DNA from: Mimachlamys varia
Lineage: Eukaryota; Mollusca; Bivalvia; Pectinida; Pectinidae
Direction of reading: 5' to 3'
DNA: 64,000 bases
NCBI GenBank assembly: GCA_947623455.1
Contig: OX392527.1
Span: 28,884,201-28,948,200 of the forward strand
Shown: one piece after another, positions 1 to 13,194 of the stretch
Numbering within the stretch: the stretch's first letter is position 1
Layout of the letters: every line of letters starts with the position of its first letter
Notes under the pieces: generated by a model
What the model saw: only the letters and a program-made list of their open reading frames with translations
Databases searched by the model: none
Told to the model about the DNA's origin: nothing
Position numbers and translations under genes: made by a program

Positions 1-900
1 AGTCGTCACATACTAACAGTTGTGTTGTGTACTAGTAAAAGTCGTCACATACTAACAGTTGTGTTTTGTACTAGTAAAAGTCGTCACATACTACATGTAA
101 CAGTTGTGTTGTGTACTAGTAAAAGTCGTCACATACTACATGTAACAGTTGTGTTGTGTACTAGAAAAAGTCGTCACATAGTAACAGTTGTGTTGTGTAC
201 TAGAAAAAGTCATCACATACTACATGTAACAGTTGTGTTGTGTACTAGAAAAAGTCGTCACATACTTACAGTTGTGTTTTGTACTAGAAAAAAGTCGTCA
301 CATACTAACAGTTGTGTTGTGTACTAGAAAAAGTCGTCACATACTAACAATTGTGTTGTGTACTAGTAAAAGTCGTCACATACTAACAGTTGTGTTGTGT
401 ACTAGAAAAAGTCGTCACATACGAACAGTTGTGTTGTGTACTAGAAAAAAGTCGTAATATTCTTACAATGGTGTTGTGTACTAGAAAAAGCGTTATCACA
501 TAGTAACATTTGTCTTTTTAATAGACATAAAGCTATTTCATACTTACAATTATGTTGTGTACTAGACAAAATATCTGACATACTAACAATGGTGTTGTAT
601 AATAGATAAACAGTTGTCACATACTAACAATGGTGTTGTGTACTAGAAAAAAGTCGTAATATTCTAACAATGGTGTTGTGTACTAGAAAAAACGTTATCA
701 CATAGTAACATTTGTCTTTTTAATAGACATAAAGCTATTTCATACTTACAATTGTGTTGTGTACTAGACAAAATATCTGACATACTAACAGTTATGTTGT
801 ATAATAGATAAACAGTTGTCACATACTAACAGTTATGTTGTATACCAGACCAAAATTAATCACATACTGATTGTTGTATCATGTTATACAAAAGACCGTC
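1..900. repeat. 38-41 bp minisatellite, array 1 (cut by the window edge)
   Basis: Tandem units with the core GTCGTCACATACTAACAG followed by TTGTGTTGTGTACTAG and 4-6 A's. Some units carry an inserted CATGTA. From about 446 the array changes to a roughly 192-bp higher-order unit, present about twice, with variants such as TAACATTTGTCTTTTTAATAG. It decays into unique sequence by about 900. Apparent ORFs here are repeat translation. Confidence 0.93.
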
Positions 901-2040
901 TTATGTTAACTTGTGTATTTTGTATAGACATAAGGCCGTCAAACGGTAACTTAATTACAGTGATATACAAATGTAGTAGGAATAATGCCGTGACAACTAC
1001 TAGTATATATTATAGTTACACAAACACGTTATCCATTGTACCCGGAATACAGGTGTTTAATGTAGCATTTTAGATGTCACCCGTGTACACTGTGCATTGT
1101 GTTTTATAAACCAAGTGTTATACTCCGTTGTGTATGTTTTTCCCATTACATTTTATCTCTCCTAGTGATGTGTTTGTTATCTACACGTTTAACCGCGTGT
1201 TTCGTTATTGCTTATTAAATGTATGGTTCTCATTCACTACGATGGGGTGATACTTACATCACTATTTAAAATCCCATTTTGTAAGGCGATCGGGATTTCG
1301 TAAGCGAAGTAAACTCCAAATAGCATGAAACTATTGCAAAATATGACGCCATACCGCCAACATCCTAAGGAGGAAAAATAAAAGTAACTTGTCGGTACAG
1401 CGGATGATGAGTTCTGAAGTCATTAGGTGACAAGAGGTAATGATAATGTAAATAATAAAGCTTAACTATTTAATACCAAGAAAGGTTTTCCTAGAGTAAC
1501 TTTAAATCTAAAAACCCTTAATAACCGCATCGATTGATATTTTCGTAAGTACTCAAAGTGGAAGACAACCGTCGAGAAACAGGAAACAGTTGTATACGGA
1601 TAATCTTTTGTATTGTTTATAATTGAAACTCGAACCAAGACATGGAACCTTGACAAAATAAAACAACCGTACTTGGACTTTAACAATGAGAAATAGTATA
1701 ACTATTATCTAACTGCCTATTCCCTGTCATGCAAAATCCATTCATCTGTTCTTACTTCTGTGTCTTTGATAACAGAAATTTGAACAAAATATTTCACATA
1801 ATGCCTACAACGTTGACTTATTATTTGAACCAAGAGATAGTCATAGACACCAATTTCAAACACAATGATGACACAGCTGGACAGTGATCCTCCACATAAC
1901 ATTAAAGGTCCAGATGGTACTTTACTAATTAAACATCAGAATCTGTATCCGACATGATAATTCAACATAGTAATATTTCAAATATCAACCTGAGAATCTA
2001 AATACTTACCTGTCATCATCTTTCCGTCCTGCTACGCTAC
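900..2040. other. Non-coding stretch after minisatellite array 1
   Basis: AT-rich sequence; degenerate array remnants to about 1070, then no exon, repeat or hairpin I can support. Short ORFs here (60-75 codons) have no recognisable content. Confidence 0.5.
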
Positions 2041-2390
2041 TCCGCATCGGTAATGGAGTAGCAGTTTAATATCGCATCTTTTAACACCTCTCACTGGAGC
2101 ACGCGCTTTTGTGGGTCGATGTGTGCGTACCTTATTTTCTTTCTTAAGTGTTGAGAAGAATATTTCACAGGTGAATGAGATAAAGTTTAGGCCTTGCGAA
2201 CACTGGCTGGTGGCGTGTTATTTAGCCAAAACAAGTATTCAAGATGGCAAAGAGAGCAGTAATAAAATATAAAATAATTCAATATATTTATAAACTATGT
2301 GTAATCCTTTGTTTTACCAACTACTACTGAGTGTAATCGGCGTTTTATAGGTGTTGATAAGTGCCTTAAATTGAAACTGTGAAATTTGCA
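2040..2390. repeat. Duplicated segment, copy 1
   Basis: Shares TAGCAGTTT, ATCGCATC, GGAGCACGC, GATGTGTGCGTACCTTA and the CAGGTGAATGAGAT block with 5966-6175. After a roughly 120-nt insertion, both copies also share the TAAGTGCCTTAAA block. The function is unknown; together the copies bracket the candidate first exon. Confidence 0.75.
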
Positions 2391-3480
2391 GTATCGCGCA
2401 TTAGTGTATTACAGGTTGTTCTAGGTGTTGTTACAGCAATTATGGATATACCGTCATCTATTTAGCATTTTATTCTGATTGAATCAATATGAACGTGTAA
2501 CAGCTACAACAGATTATAATAATGATTTAGCGCCATATCTAGCTAATACAATTCACTCCATTGTGCTGTATAGGGCACAGATATACAGTTTGTACCATCA
2601 ATAAATTAACATATATATAAATAAACATAATTTTGATCAATTTGCAGAAGCTGTCTTATTACACAAGGAACCCATATATATTCAGTTTATATAATCTTAA
2701 CATTAATATATACAGTAATCAATACAGTTCTGAGGGAATCGCAGGAACTGCTTTGTCCGGCGCTAACGTCAAATTAACTCAACTCATTCTGTATAAGACA
2801 TTTGAGTCTTTTAACATTTATTATTTGTTGCTGTAAACGAAATTCAAATGAACTTATAATAAGTACATTTTATACTTGAAACTACCTTTAAGAAAGCGTC
2901 AGAACTGTTTGGGGTAGTGCCAGTTGTATTATTGACCAAATACACCCTCAACGATTGCTAGTCTTTCCTTATTTAGATGTGCTAATTGCCCAATTAAGCC
3001 TTTCTCAAAACTTCTTACTACATGTATCACACTAATACTTAGAACCGTAAATCAGTCTTAATGTGACGCTATATATTAAGGACACGAAATAAGGAGGGTT
3101 TAGATTTTGAAAAATATGGTCAGCTAAATGCCAACTGGGACGAACTGGATGTCAGGCAACCCAGTAACAGCAATATTTGTAACATTAAGAGGGCGTGCCG
3201 CATGCTGGACAAGTGTTGTCATTACAACTAGAGAATACGTACTAACATACAAAAACTTACGTTATTCATACAGTTATTCTGCCCGTCCCGTCTGCTAAAG
3301 ACGTGCGGATATCGTTGACATCCGTACAAATTGCATGAAGATCATGAGCATATGTTTAGCAATCTTGTTTTTTAAAGACACCCACGATTATTGTTTAATT
3401 GTATGATATCGTAATAAAACCCATTTACAACGGGTTATATATGCTACTTGTATTATCTGTTGATTGGTGCACAACAGTAG
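2390..3480. other. Upstream region of candidate first exon
   Basis: AT-rich sequence without a recognisable exon. If the segment at 3480-3599 is a true first exon, the promoter should lie here, but no convincing TATA/initiator pair can be assigned by eye. Confidence 0.35.
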
Positions 3481-3599
3481 GGTTTTGTGTGTAAGGTCAC
3501 ACGCTGTTTTCATCCATCCGTAAAGTCTCCGCACCATCCCTTGAAGACCGAATCTACAGTGGTTACAAAAGGATGTCTCGGTTTGATAGACGATGACAG
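3480..3599 (+). CDS. Candidate first exon of gene A (5'UTR plus ATGACAG)
   Basis: This segment is clearly homologous to the segment before gene B (46370-46485). Both end in GACGATGACAG followed by GTAA, a consensus donor. Reading ATG ACA G (coding part 3593-3599) leaves phase 1, exactly what exon 2 of each gene needs: G plus GA gives MTGTW in gene A, and G plus CA gives MTAFR in gene B. The intron homology continues past the donor (about 3600-3690 against 46486-46580). Assigning this exon to gene A implies a 23-kb intron 1 filled with repeats. Alternatively it is the leftover first exon of a third, lost paralogue, and gene A uses another start. Confidence 0.55.
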
Positions 3600-4084
3600 G
3601 TAAGGCGTTTAAAACATCTATTCCGTTGGTTTTTGTGTTAATTGTCAATGTACAAATCCAATGTTTTGGTAAATAAAATAAAAAGTGATGATGATATTAA
3701 ATAGAGGTTACACAACGAGTGGCTGTTGTATATTGTGTTGTTTTCACTCAAGCAAACGTCAAAAAACACAATCTTTAGCAAGAGTCTACTGTTAGTTTAA
3801 ATAAATCCAGTGTGAAAAGAAACAGCGGGTCGGTGTAACTGTGTACCACAACGAAAACGTCTTTCTTCTCGCTATGTGTTTAGTGGCAAATCGTCTATTA
3901 CAGTATGTGAATAGCTGGATCGCAACTTATATATATACATGGATCCTCATTGTACAAATATTACAAACACGACAGGAAGTTAACATTTTAACCTTCAGAA
4001 CAACAACACTAAGTGTATATAATACATTGAATTTAATATATTTATAAATAACACAGAAACACATAGTAAAGCTACTAACATTTA

Positions 4085-5965
4085 TGCTGTGTACTAGACA
4101 AAAAGTCGTCACATACTAACAGTTGTATTGTGTACTAAAAAAAGTCGTCACATACTAACAGTTGTGTTGTGTACTAGACAAAAAGTCGTCACATACTAAC
4201 AGTTGTGTTGTGTACTAGAAAAAGTCGTCACATACTAACAGTTGTGTTGTGTACTAGAAAAAGTCGTCACATACTAACAGTTGTGTTGTGAACTAGAAAA
4301 AAGTCGTCACATACTAACAGTTGTGTTGTGTACTAGAAAAAAGTCGTCACATACTAACAGTTGTGTTGTGTACTAGAAAAAGTCGTCACATACTAACAGT
4401 TGTGTTGTGTACTAGAAAAAAGTCGTCACATACTAACAGTTGTGTTGTGTACTAGACAAAAGTCGTCACATACTACATGTAACAGTTGTGTTGTGTACTA
4501 GTAAAAGTCGTCACATACTAACAATTGTGTTGTGTACTAGTAAAAGTCGTCACATACTAACAGTTGTGTTGTGTACTAGAAAAAAGTCGTCACATACTAA
4601 CAGTTGTGTTGTGTACTAGACAAAAAGTCGTCACATACTAACAGTTGTGTTGTGTACTAGACAAAAAGTCGTCACATACTAACAGTTGTGTTGTGTACTA
4701 GACAAAGTCGTCACATACTAACAGTTGTGTTGTGTACTAGAAAAAGTCGTCACATACTAACAGTTGTGTTGTGAACTAGAAAAAAGTCGTCACATACTAA
4801 CAGTTGTATTGTGTACTAAAAAAAGTCGTCACATACTAACAGTTGTGTTGTGTACTAGAAAAAATCACATACTAACAGTTGTGTTGTATATGAGACAAAA
4901 CGTTATCACATACTAATATTTGTTTTTACTAGAAATAAAGCTATCTTATACTAACAGTTGTGTTGTGTACTAGAAAAAGTCGTCACATACTAACCGTTGT
5001 GTTGTGTACTAACAAAAGTCGTCACATACTAACAGTTGTGTTGTGTACTAGAAAAAAGTCGTCACACACTAACAGTTGTGTTGTGTACTAGAAAAAAGTC
5101 ACATAATAACAGTTGTGTTGTATATTAGACCAAACGTTATCACATACTAATATTTGTTTTTACTAGAAATAAAGCTATCTTATACTAACAGTTGTGTTGT
5201 GTTCTAGAAAAAAATCGTCACATTCTAACAGTTGTGTTGTGAACTAGAAAAAAGTCGTCACATTCTAACAGTTGTGTTGTGAACTAGAAAAAAGTCGTCA
5301 CATACTAACAGTTGTGTTGTGTACTAGAAAAAAGTCGTCACATACTAACAGTTGTGTTGTGAACTAGAAAAAAGTCGTCACATCTTACAATTTTGTTGTG
5401 TACTAGAAAACGTCGTCACATACTAACAGTTGTATGGTGTAGTAGAAAAAAGTCGTCACATACTAACAGTTGTATTGTGTACTAGAAAAAAGTCGTCACA
5501 TACTAACAGTTGTGTTGTGTAGTAGAAAAAAGTCGTCACATCTTACAATTTTGTTGTGTACTAGAAAACGTCGTCACATACTAACAGTTGTATGGTGTAG
5601 TAGAAAAAAGTCGTCACATACTAACAGTTGTATTGTGTACTAGAAAAAAGTCGTCACATACTAACAGTTGTGTTGTGTAGTAGAAAAAACCGTCACATAC
5701 TAACAGTTGTATTGTGTACTAGAAAAAAGTCGTCACATACTAACAGTTGTGTTGTGTACTAGAAAAAGTTGTCACATACTAACAGTTGTGTTATGTACTA
5801 GTAAAAGTCGTCACATACTAACAGTTGTGTTGTGTACTAAACAAAAAGCGTCACATTCTAACAATTGTGTTGTGTACTAGAAAAAAGTCGTCACATACTA
5901 ACAGTTGTGTTGTGTACTAAACAAAAAGTCGTCACATACTAACATTTGTGTTGTGTACTAGAAAA
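4085..5965. repeat. 38-41 bp minisatellite, array 2
   Basis: About 47 copies of the same unit as the array at 1-900, again with a minority variant (TACTAATATTTGTTTTTACTAG, near 4910 and 5145) and a roughly 170-bp block duplicated near 5375-5700. Each standard unit carries TACTAAC and, about 20 nt later, a TAG. It ends against the duplicated segment at 5966. Confidence 0.93.
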
Positions 5966-6175
5966 AATAGCAGTTTCATACCGCATCGTTTACCACCTGT
6001 CAATGGAGCACGCCGCCTGTGTGGGACGATGTGTGCGTACCTTACTTTCTTTTTAGGTGTCGAGAAGGATTTTGCACAGGTGAATGAGATATATATAAGG
6101 CCTTTCGAGCACTATCCGGTGGTTTATTAGCTTTTTACATGTGTTATTAAGTGCCTTAAAGTGAAACTTTGAACA
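5966..6175. repeat. Duplicated segment, copy 2
   Basis: Homologous to 2040-2390 without its internal insertion. It joins array 2 directly on its left and the 33-bp minisatellite on its right. Confidence 0.75.
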
Positions 6176-6179
6176 TCAC

Positions 6180-6425
6180 CTTATATACATAGTAATTCAA
6201 AGTGTGAACAACATCTAATACATTGTAATACAATGTGTCAACAACAGCAAATACATAGTAATAAAATGTGTCAACAACAGCAAATACATAGTAATAAAAT
6301 GTGTCAACAACAGCAAATACATAGTAATAACATGTGTCAACAACATCAAATACATAGTGATGTATTGTATTAACATTATCACATACGTTGTAATTAAGTG
6401 TGTTAACAAAAGTTATCATATATAC
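6180..6425. repeat. 33-bp minisatellite
   Basis: About seven units of ATGTGTCAACAACAGC plus AAATACATAGTAATAA; central units are nearly identical and edge units diverged. Open on the minus strand only because the unit length is a multiple of three. Confidence 0.9.
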
Positions 6426-7336
6426 ATAATGTAGTAATTCAATGTTAAAACAAAATTACATGTATGTACATACGTAGTTATGAATGTTTAAACTACAATA
6501 AATGCATGGTAATTAAAGCGTTGACAATTTAACAAGAATTTCCTATTTATAAATCATGAAGTTGATAGCTGTATTCATGTATATGCATATATGTACTGTT
6601 TTTCACCATTCGCTTCTTTGGTCGAACTCTTGGAAGTAATTATTGTGTAATATGTTTCATTTATATCATTTAGTGATACCAGGAATTATCTAAATACCTA
6701 ACTGAGATAGGGACAAATGGGTACGGAATACAACCTTGGTGCAAACCTTAATTTCTGTAAAAAGTAATAATAACGAATCTTTCTTTGCAAATGTTTTCAT
6801 AAGAGGTATGCATGCATTGAAAAGTACAAAAAGGAAATGAATTAAATGTTTTTTTTTACAACACGACGTCTTGAGGATTTTTTTCAGACTATCCATACAC
6901 TCATCTAAAATCAATTCAAATTTCATCGTCTTCATACATTAACACTTATCATGGAATGTGACTTTTTGGTCTGTGCACTCATATAACGCAACACACGCTA
7001 AACATGAATACATACTAATATGACAAAAGCAAGCCTTAAAAGAGCGAAGCTTTAGTATTTTTCTGATATTTACTGAGAATCATTCATGTACTGGTTCAGA
7101 AAGGGGTAACATTTCTATATTTTAAAGTAGGCAAGTCGAGCCCCCACCCCTTCCCACCCAGCTATTCAAGCAACGAAAGAGATAAATCCAACAGTCATCA
7201 GCTGAAAGGTATCCCGGTTATTTTTAATCTTTCTGCAAATAACCGATGAAGGCCGAGTGTGACGTTGCAATAAGGGGAAACAACTCTGTTTAATACGCAT
7301 GTGTTACCATTCAAGAGCTGCGCTGTTATTAGTTAT
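6425..7336. other. Non-coding stretch
   Basis: No exon or known element recognised. It contains a C-rich patch near 7140-7160. Confidence 0.4.
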
Positions 7337-7442
7337 ATGGTTTGTTAAGGTTGAATACAGGAATATATGAGGTCGGTGTAAAATCCGAATATAGCGAGGC
7401 CGAAGGCCTCATATATTCCCGTATTTAACCTTCACGAACCAT
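7337..7442. repeat. Inverted-repeat (hairpin) element
   Basis: Arms 7337-7374 and 7405-7442 are imperfect reverse complements (GAATATATGAGGTC against GGCCTCATATATTC, and AAGGTTGAATACAG against CCGTATTTAACCTT), separated by about 30 nt. It looks like a short MITE or foldback element. Confidence 0.8.
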
Positions 7443-8860
7443 GAAACAAAATATTCTTTCACTAGTTCGTATGTTTTATTGGAACATGAAATATGATAAA
7501 GGGAATATTATAAAACACGCTTTTTTGTTAAACTCCACAATACGCATTTAATGTAACAAAGGACTTAAAGAGGTTCCCCTTGAGAGGCCCCAAAACCAAA
7601 TCAAAGCTTTATTGTGTGTGTACCGGCTACACAGAAGAAATATGTAATATACAAACTGTTGGCAGTTAGTTTCTCCTTTGGATATTTTCCTTCTCTTAAT
7701 ATGCTTCCGTAACGTGCTTCCGTCATATTTTGACCATTCGACAACTTTTCGCTGGGTAGTTAGACCTTATTTTGGTGTAACGGTACTACCAGGTAGATGG
7801 AAATGACGCTCGTTGCGCATGCGTTGGTAGGATGAAATCCCAAGCAAACCGTCTGGTCAGACGGATAGAAATTCCGTTAGTTATCTTAAAAAAATGTATT
7901 TATGGTATAAATACATATCAGCAGAAGCCGATCGTCGTAGCCCACGTGATATGTGTATATGGTATTTTGTAAAAAACAAGGTGGAAAAATGCTTGCTTTA
8001 GAACAATGTTTTAACAATCTAGAAAGGACAACTCTAAGTTGAAATAACTTGTGCCCAATTCTTTTGTAAATATTTTGCAATTGAATATGCTTAATTAAAA
8101 AATCAATAACTGCTACATAATTCGCGTAGAAATTGACAACAGTAGACACTTTTTCCGAATAATTTCAAACTATTCTAATTATTTAATTCCTTTTTTTTCT
8201 TATACATAAGTTATTGTTACTGTTTTTTTCATATAAGATGAAGAGCATGACATAATATAAACATTTGCATGTAATTATAATGAAACAATAAGCATATAAC
8301 ACTATAAAAATTTGTCACTAACCGGCCATGTGATGCCATATAATACAGTTTCTATATTTCACAGGAAAAAACTGTAATAAATTATGATATGACTGGGATG
8401 TAACAATGTTACTCATTGGTCCGAATGGGATCACATGACATTGATCATTGCCGTTGAAATACTTCATGACGTCACCGATGTAACAAAGCAAGAGTGACAA
8501 AGTGTTGTTGGTTAAGATCTGTAGTTTTATTCATCGGTTCCTCCAGGTGTTAGTTATTGTCGGTCCGTCCATTCCCGTGGTCTGTATCGCTCTCTCTCAT
8601 CCCTTATACCAAACCCCTTTTTATCCCTCCCAGAATCTAGAGGGTCGTGTGCAAAGTGCAATCCCCTCCCGAGTTTACCATATATGTAACGCTCTGAAGA
8701 TGACTGCAATTACATTTCTACTCCTCTAACACCCTGATCGACATGTGGAAGCTGTTTGATAGATCCTAATCTTATCGTTAGATCACTGCCCCATTGACCA
8801 CCTATGAACCCCGCGCGAACTAATTACCGCTAACTAATTACTATTGGTACGGTTATACTA
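7443..8860. other. Non-coding stretch
   Basis: No exon, hairpin or tandem repeat I can support. A short ORF at 8502-8729 has no recognisable domain. Confidence 0.4.
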
Positions 8861-8869
8861 ATTGCAAAC

Positions 8870-9560
8870 ACCTTGTGTCCGGTGTTTCATTTTAAGCCAG
8901 ATTTTGTACACCTCAGCAGTAAATCTAAGTCCCACTTTGTTACACCGAGAAGTCACTATAACGTATCGCCAGATGCTTGGAATGTTGTATTGACCCTCAG
9001 TGTAGTTCTGGCACAACAACCTCAACACATGACGGAAACATTCAAGATGTCGCACAGTAATCCAATAACGGTAGCCGACAACAGCCAGGCACATTTGAAG
9101 CATTTATAGTTCATTTTCGTATCATGGTAGCTTTTTGTTGTGTTGTTCAAAAAGACAAAGCAATTATACTTTGTTTCTGTACCGCAGTACATTTTTTGCT
9201 TTTTTTTTGTTCGTTCGCCGATAGCAGCCAAACAAATTTGAAGCATTTATACTTCGTTTGTCAAACAAGTATTAATACCTTGTTCAAGTACCGTGTTACA
9301 TTTTTATACTTATTTTCTGTACCAATGTACACTGTTGTGTGCCTACGAAAAGGCAACCACTGACATGAAATAGTTGCAGTTCTACTTAAAAGTGAACCAG
9401 GGCCATTTTCGGCCTTACGAGTGGACAGACACGATTAAAAAAAGAGTTACACAAAGCTGTACCACAAAAGTGAACCAAACAAAATTATACCAAACATGTG
9501 AAACATGGTACAGAACTTAAGTATAGATGCTTCGCTTGTGTATCAAATATGCCTGACCAC
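8870..9560 (+). repeat. Dispersed repeat, copy 1
   Basis: Matches the reverse complement of about 42750-43400, with the shared blocks GTAGTTCTGGCACAACAA, CAGCCAGGCACATT and ATACTTCGTTTGTCAAA. Internally the GCCAGGCACATTTGAAGC block is repeated at about 9088 and 9230 (second copy GCCAAACAAATTTGAAGC). The class is unknown. Confidence 0.7.
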
Positions 9561-10252
9561 TGTAGGCGTACTTAAGTAATCTTAAATGTACACGGATACA
9601 CAGTTTATTTGCATCATAACATACATTGAATCTAAGTATAGGTTATTTTTATCCAATGTAATATCTTTTAATGCAGTCCATAACAGGTCAAATATAATAC
9701 AGCAATAATGGATGTATCATTTTTATCAATACAGAATGCATCATGTGTACTAAATAAAGCTTGTCAATACATACATGTAACTTCAGTATCAGTACAGATT
9801 GTGTCACGTGTAATTACGAAATAACTAAGTACTCAACGCTTGTCTAGAAATACATCTTTTGGAATTCATTTCATATACGAGATTTGTTCCCTTTAATTGC
9901 TATACAAATACCTCCAGAACACCAATGTTGCCTCAAATGTTAAGGATAAGAACTTTTATAAAAGTTACAATGTTCAATTGTGAATTAGAAGGTTTCAATT
10001 CAAACAAGAAAAACAAAAACGTAAACATCCTATTTCATTTGTTAAACCGTCATTTTACACAACACAGCTGGACATAAAACCTTTGTCTTGGAACACTGCG
10101 CCATCAAAATAAATAAGGTAACGGGCCAATTTATCGTTAAGCTTATAATTCCAACGATTCATTGTTTTATTCCGTTTGTCCCGCCGACTGTTCCGACTTC
10201 CTGCTGTCTATGTCCGGGCTATCACCAACAGCAGAGTTCCTGTCTGACATGT

Positions 10253-10716
10253 GGCCTCAGACCACAATTGTTTGTACTATATGTTACTACCAAAGAAAAT
10301 CAAAAATTAAAATATTCTAAAATTTTGCCCGGGGCCTGGTTTTTATTTGATGTTGTAGATCTATTCAAACTGAACCTAAAGGGAGCTGGAAAGTACCTCA
10401 TGACCGGCATTTTAGAAAGATATTTTTATTTGAATGTCACCACCCTTCATTAACAGGCAAAAATACAAAAAATCCCAAAATATCAATGCGCAAGCCTCAT
10501 CTCTCACTGTGTCCTGCTGCAAAACCAAACAACTTGATATCGGTGTCAAACAAAACTTAATCACTAGAATAGATATTGTTGAACATTTCTATGTAAAGAA
10601 ACTGTGCATATCTGTCATAGGTCATTCAGGAAAAATTATTTAGTAACCCACCTGAAAAGTCCTTATGCACTACATTCGTGTACAACGACCTAGACGTTTT
10701 ATTGTGGTCTGAGGCC
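10253..10716. mobile_element. Non-autonomous TIR element, copy 1
   Basis: 464 bp bounded by perfect 16-bp inverted repeats GGCCTCAGACCACAAT and ATTGTGGTCTGAGGCC. A second copy lies at 12775-13157. There is no transposase. I could not assign a target-site duplication that holds for both copies. Confidence 0.85.
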
Positions 10717-12774
10717 TGTATATAGGTGTAATTTTTGAATTTCAATTTTTGACTTTGTATCTGGTATTGTATATTAAAGATAAAGTTGAAGCCCAAATTT
10801 TATATTGTTTTCTCAAAAAATGGACAACTTAGAGTCATTTTCCTACCCCCACCCCCACTCTGGAGCCAATTTCCAACAAATGTATAGGGTCATCATACAA
10901 ACAGTGCTATTGATAAAACAGCGATGACCGAGTACTTCCAACAACTTTACCATAATAAAAAGCAGTCAACAGGCTTTTGTTTTCCAAAATTTTATTATGA
11001 TCACATTTCATTTGCAGGTCTGGGTGCATTACTTTTAATTAAAAATTAAATTTCCAATCATTGAAACAAATTTCTACTTAAAATCAAGTATTACTTTTTT
11101 AAATGAAATCACAGCCTATCTAACTTTTGACCGTCTAAAAGAACACTATTTAAAGATCACATCAGTATCGACTCACTGGGGGGTAATTAAGTACTTAGCA
11201 GTTAATTAGTTGTCAAGTGGTCAAGGGTGTCCTGGGGGTACAGTTTAGTGGAAGGCTACCTGAAGTATTAAAGGGAGCATACAAGGTACTGGTATCCATA
11301 AGTTTAACTGTTTTGCATGGTTGTCACTTAAACAATGTTACAAAAACTTAAAACATGAAAAGTATTTTTTTTCTATCAATTTCAAATCATATTTTGAAGA
11401 AAAAAATGAGATTCTAAATTTCTTTTCAATGAAAAATTATATCTAACAGCTTGAAAATTGAAGAAATATGAAGTTTTGAAAGTTGAAATTTCACAAATAA
11501 AAAGTTGAAATATATCTGTGCTATAATATGAAAAAGAACTTTTAATAGTTAAATAAGTTAAGGAATGAGAATAGATTTAATGTGCCTAAGTACCTATCAT
11601 TTTCTTCACAAATTGTTGTCCAGAGCAAGGGCGGTGTGGACCCTTGAATATTATTGGTATGCAACTAATTTCTTTTTCAACTGTGAGCAACAAATTAAAA
11701 TAAATTATTTGTAGAGATGCAGATGTTAAATTACAATTGAAAATTAAGTATGAATTATGTTGAATTTGACTTTTTAGCATCAAAATGTGTCATTCAGAAG
11801 GAATTTTCTTGGAATGTGAGCAAATCTTGCCACCAGCCTTTGCTTAATTTGTAAAATTTCAATTATCTGTGCTGTAAATAGAATACCAACATATTCAAAC
11901 CTCTCGCTTACACTAATCGAAGGACAAAATGTATGGAAAAGTCATTTAGTAGAAGATTTCAATGAAATATTGTAAAATACCAATATGCTTCTTGTCGCGA
12001 CAAGTGAAACTAAGGTATTTTGGGTAGGGGCTACAATTTATGCAATTATTTTTCAAATTTGATATAATAATTGATTTAAATTGTGAATATATATCACCAA
12101 AACGCTACACTACATAAACATGTCTTTCTTTTAATCATAATACATATTTTAAAGCTTGTTTTAATGATTATGTGTCACATGATTTTGAAATTCACAAGAT
12201 ATTTGGACATTTTCAAGTACTGGCCCTAATTAATCAACCCTACTATTCTCAAAACATGCCTAAATTTCATCTAAAATTACTATTTTTACATAATAACTCA
12301 TCATGTACTGTATTATGTCTCAAAATGATAATTACAATACCTGAATATCATTTAAATGTGAAGAAATACAAGGTAAACTCTCGGATTTCTTCAAGAAAAT
12401 ATCAATTAATTACTATGCAAAGCAGATTATTTTAACAAATATCCCTAAAATGGAAACAATAACCTGAAAATAATCTTACCGTATATAGAAGGAATGTGAA
12501 ACAAACATCTTTATCAGCAAACTTGGTTAAAAACATGCCTTGTTGGGCCAGGGAAGAGGTCGTGGCAAGTGAAATCCGCATCAAAATGAGCCATTTTGGG
12601 GTGTAGGTCATTATATAAGCTTGTCAGCAAATTATAATTAGATTTATCTATCTGAAATATCATATACACACAGTTTAACTGCATAGAATCACACAGGAGC
12701 AGTAAACAAATAACCCTGACTCTATTTTTAGACATGCCAGAACTTTTCTACCTCCATAAGGCGCGTGCTATGAT
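10717..12774. other. AT-rich stretch between two copies of the same TIR element
   Basis: Two kilobases of AT-rich DNA with no recognisable exon or internal repeat. Its flanking by two same-orientation copies of one element is noted, but nothing shows that it moves as a unit. Confidence 0.4.
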
Positions 12775-13157
12775 GGCCTCAGACCACAATTGTTTGTACT
12801 ATATGTTACTACCAAAGAAAATCAAAAATTAAAATATTCTAAAATTTTGCCCGGGGCCTGGTTTTTATTTCATGTTGTAGATCTATTCAAACTGAACCTA
12901 CAGTGAGCTGGAAAGTACCTCATGTCCGGCATTTTAGAAAGATATCCTGCAGATGTCTTGCTGCAAAACCAAACTTGATATCGGTGTCAAACAAAACTTA
13001 ATCACTAGAATAGATATTGTTGAACATTTCTATGTAAAGAAACTGTGCATATCTGTCATAGGTCATTCAGGAAAAATTATTTAGTAACCCACCTGAAATG
13101 TCTTTATGCACTACATTCATGTACAACGACCTGGAAGTTTTATTGTGGTCTGAGGCC
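12775..13157. mobile_element. Non-autonomous TIR element, copy 2
   Basis: 383 bp, with the same 16-bp terminal inverted repeats as 10253-10716 and near-identical interior, but with an internal deletion of about 80 bp before CTTGATATCGGTGTCAAAC. Confidence 0.85.
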
Positions 13158-13194
13158 ATGTCCGTACTTGGGCCCGTATGTAATAACTTTATGT

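Noticed and set aside
22..457. ORFs in the TACTAAC minisatellite
   Set aside because: Translations of tandem repeats; they shift frame when units change length.
1..5965. Possible CRISPR array
   Set aside because: The units are adjacent tandem repeats with no unique spacers, and the window is eukaryotic. The 24-, 33- and 42-bp arrays fail for the same reason.
8502..8729. Possible exon with hydrophobic segment (75-codon ORF)
   Set aside because: No match to either MFS paralogue, no supporting splice partners, and composition typical of chance ORFs here.
10717..12774. Composite transposon formed by the two flanking TIR elements
   Set aside because: Same-orientation non-autonomous copies without shared outer target duplications; no evidence that the interval moves as a unit.
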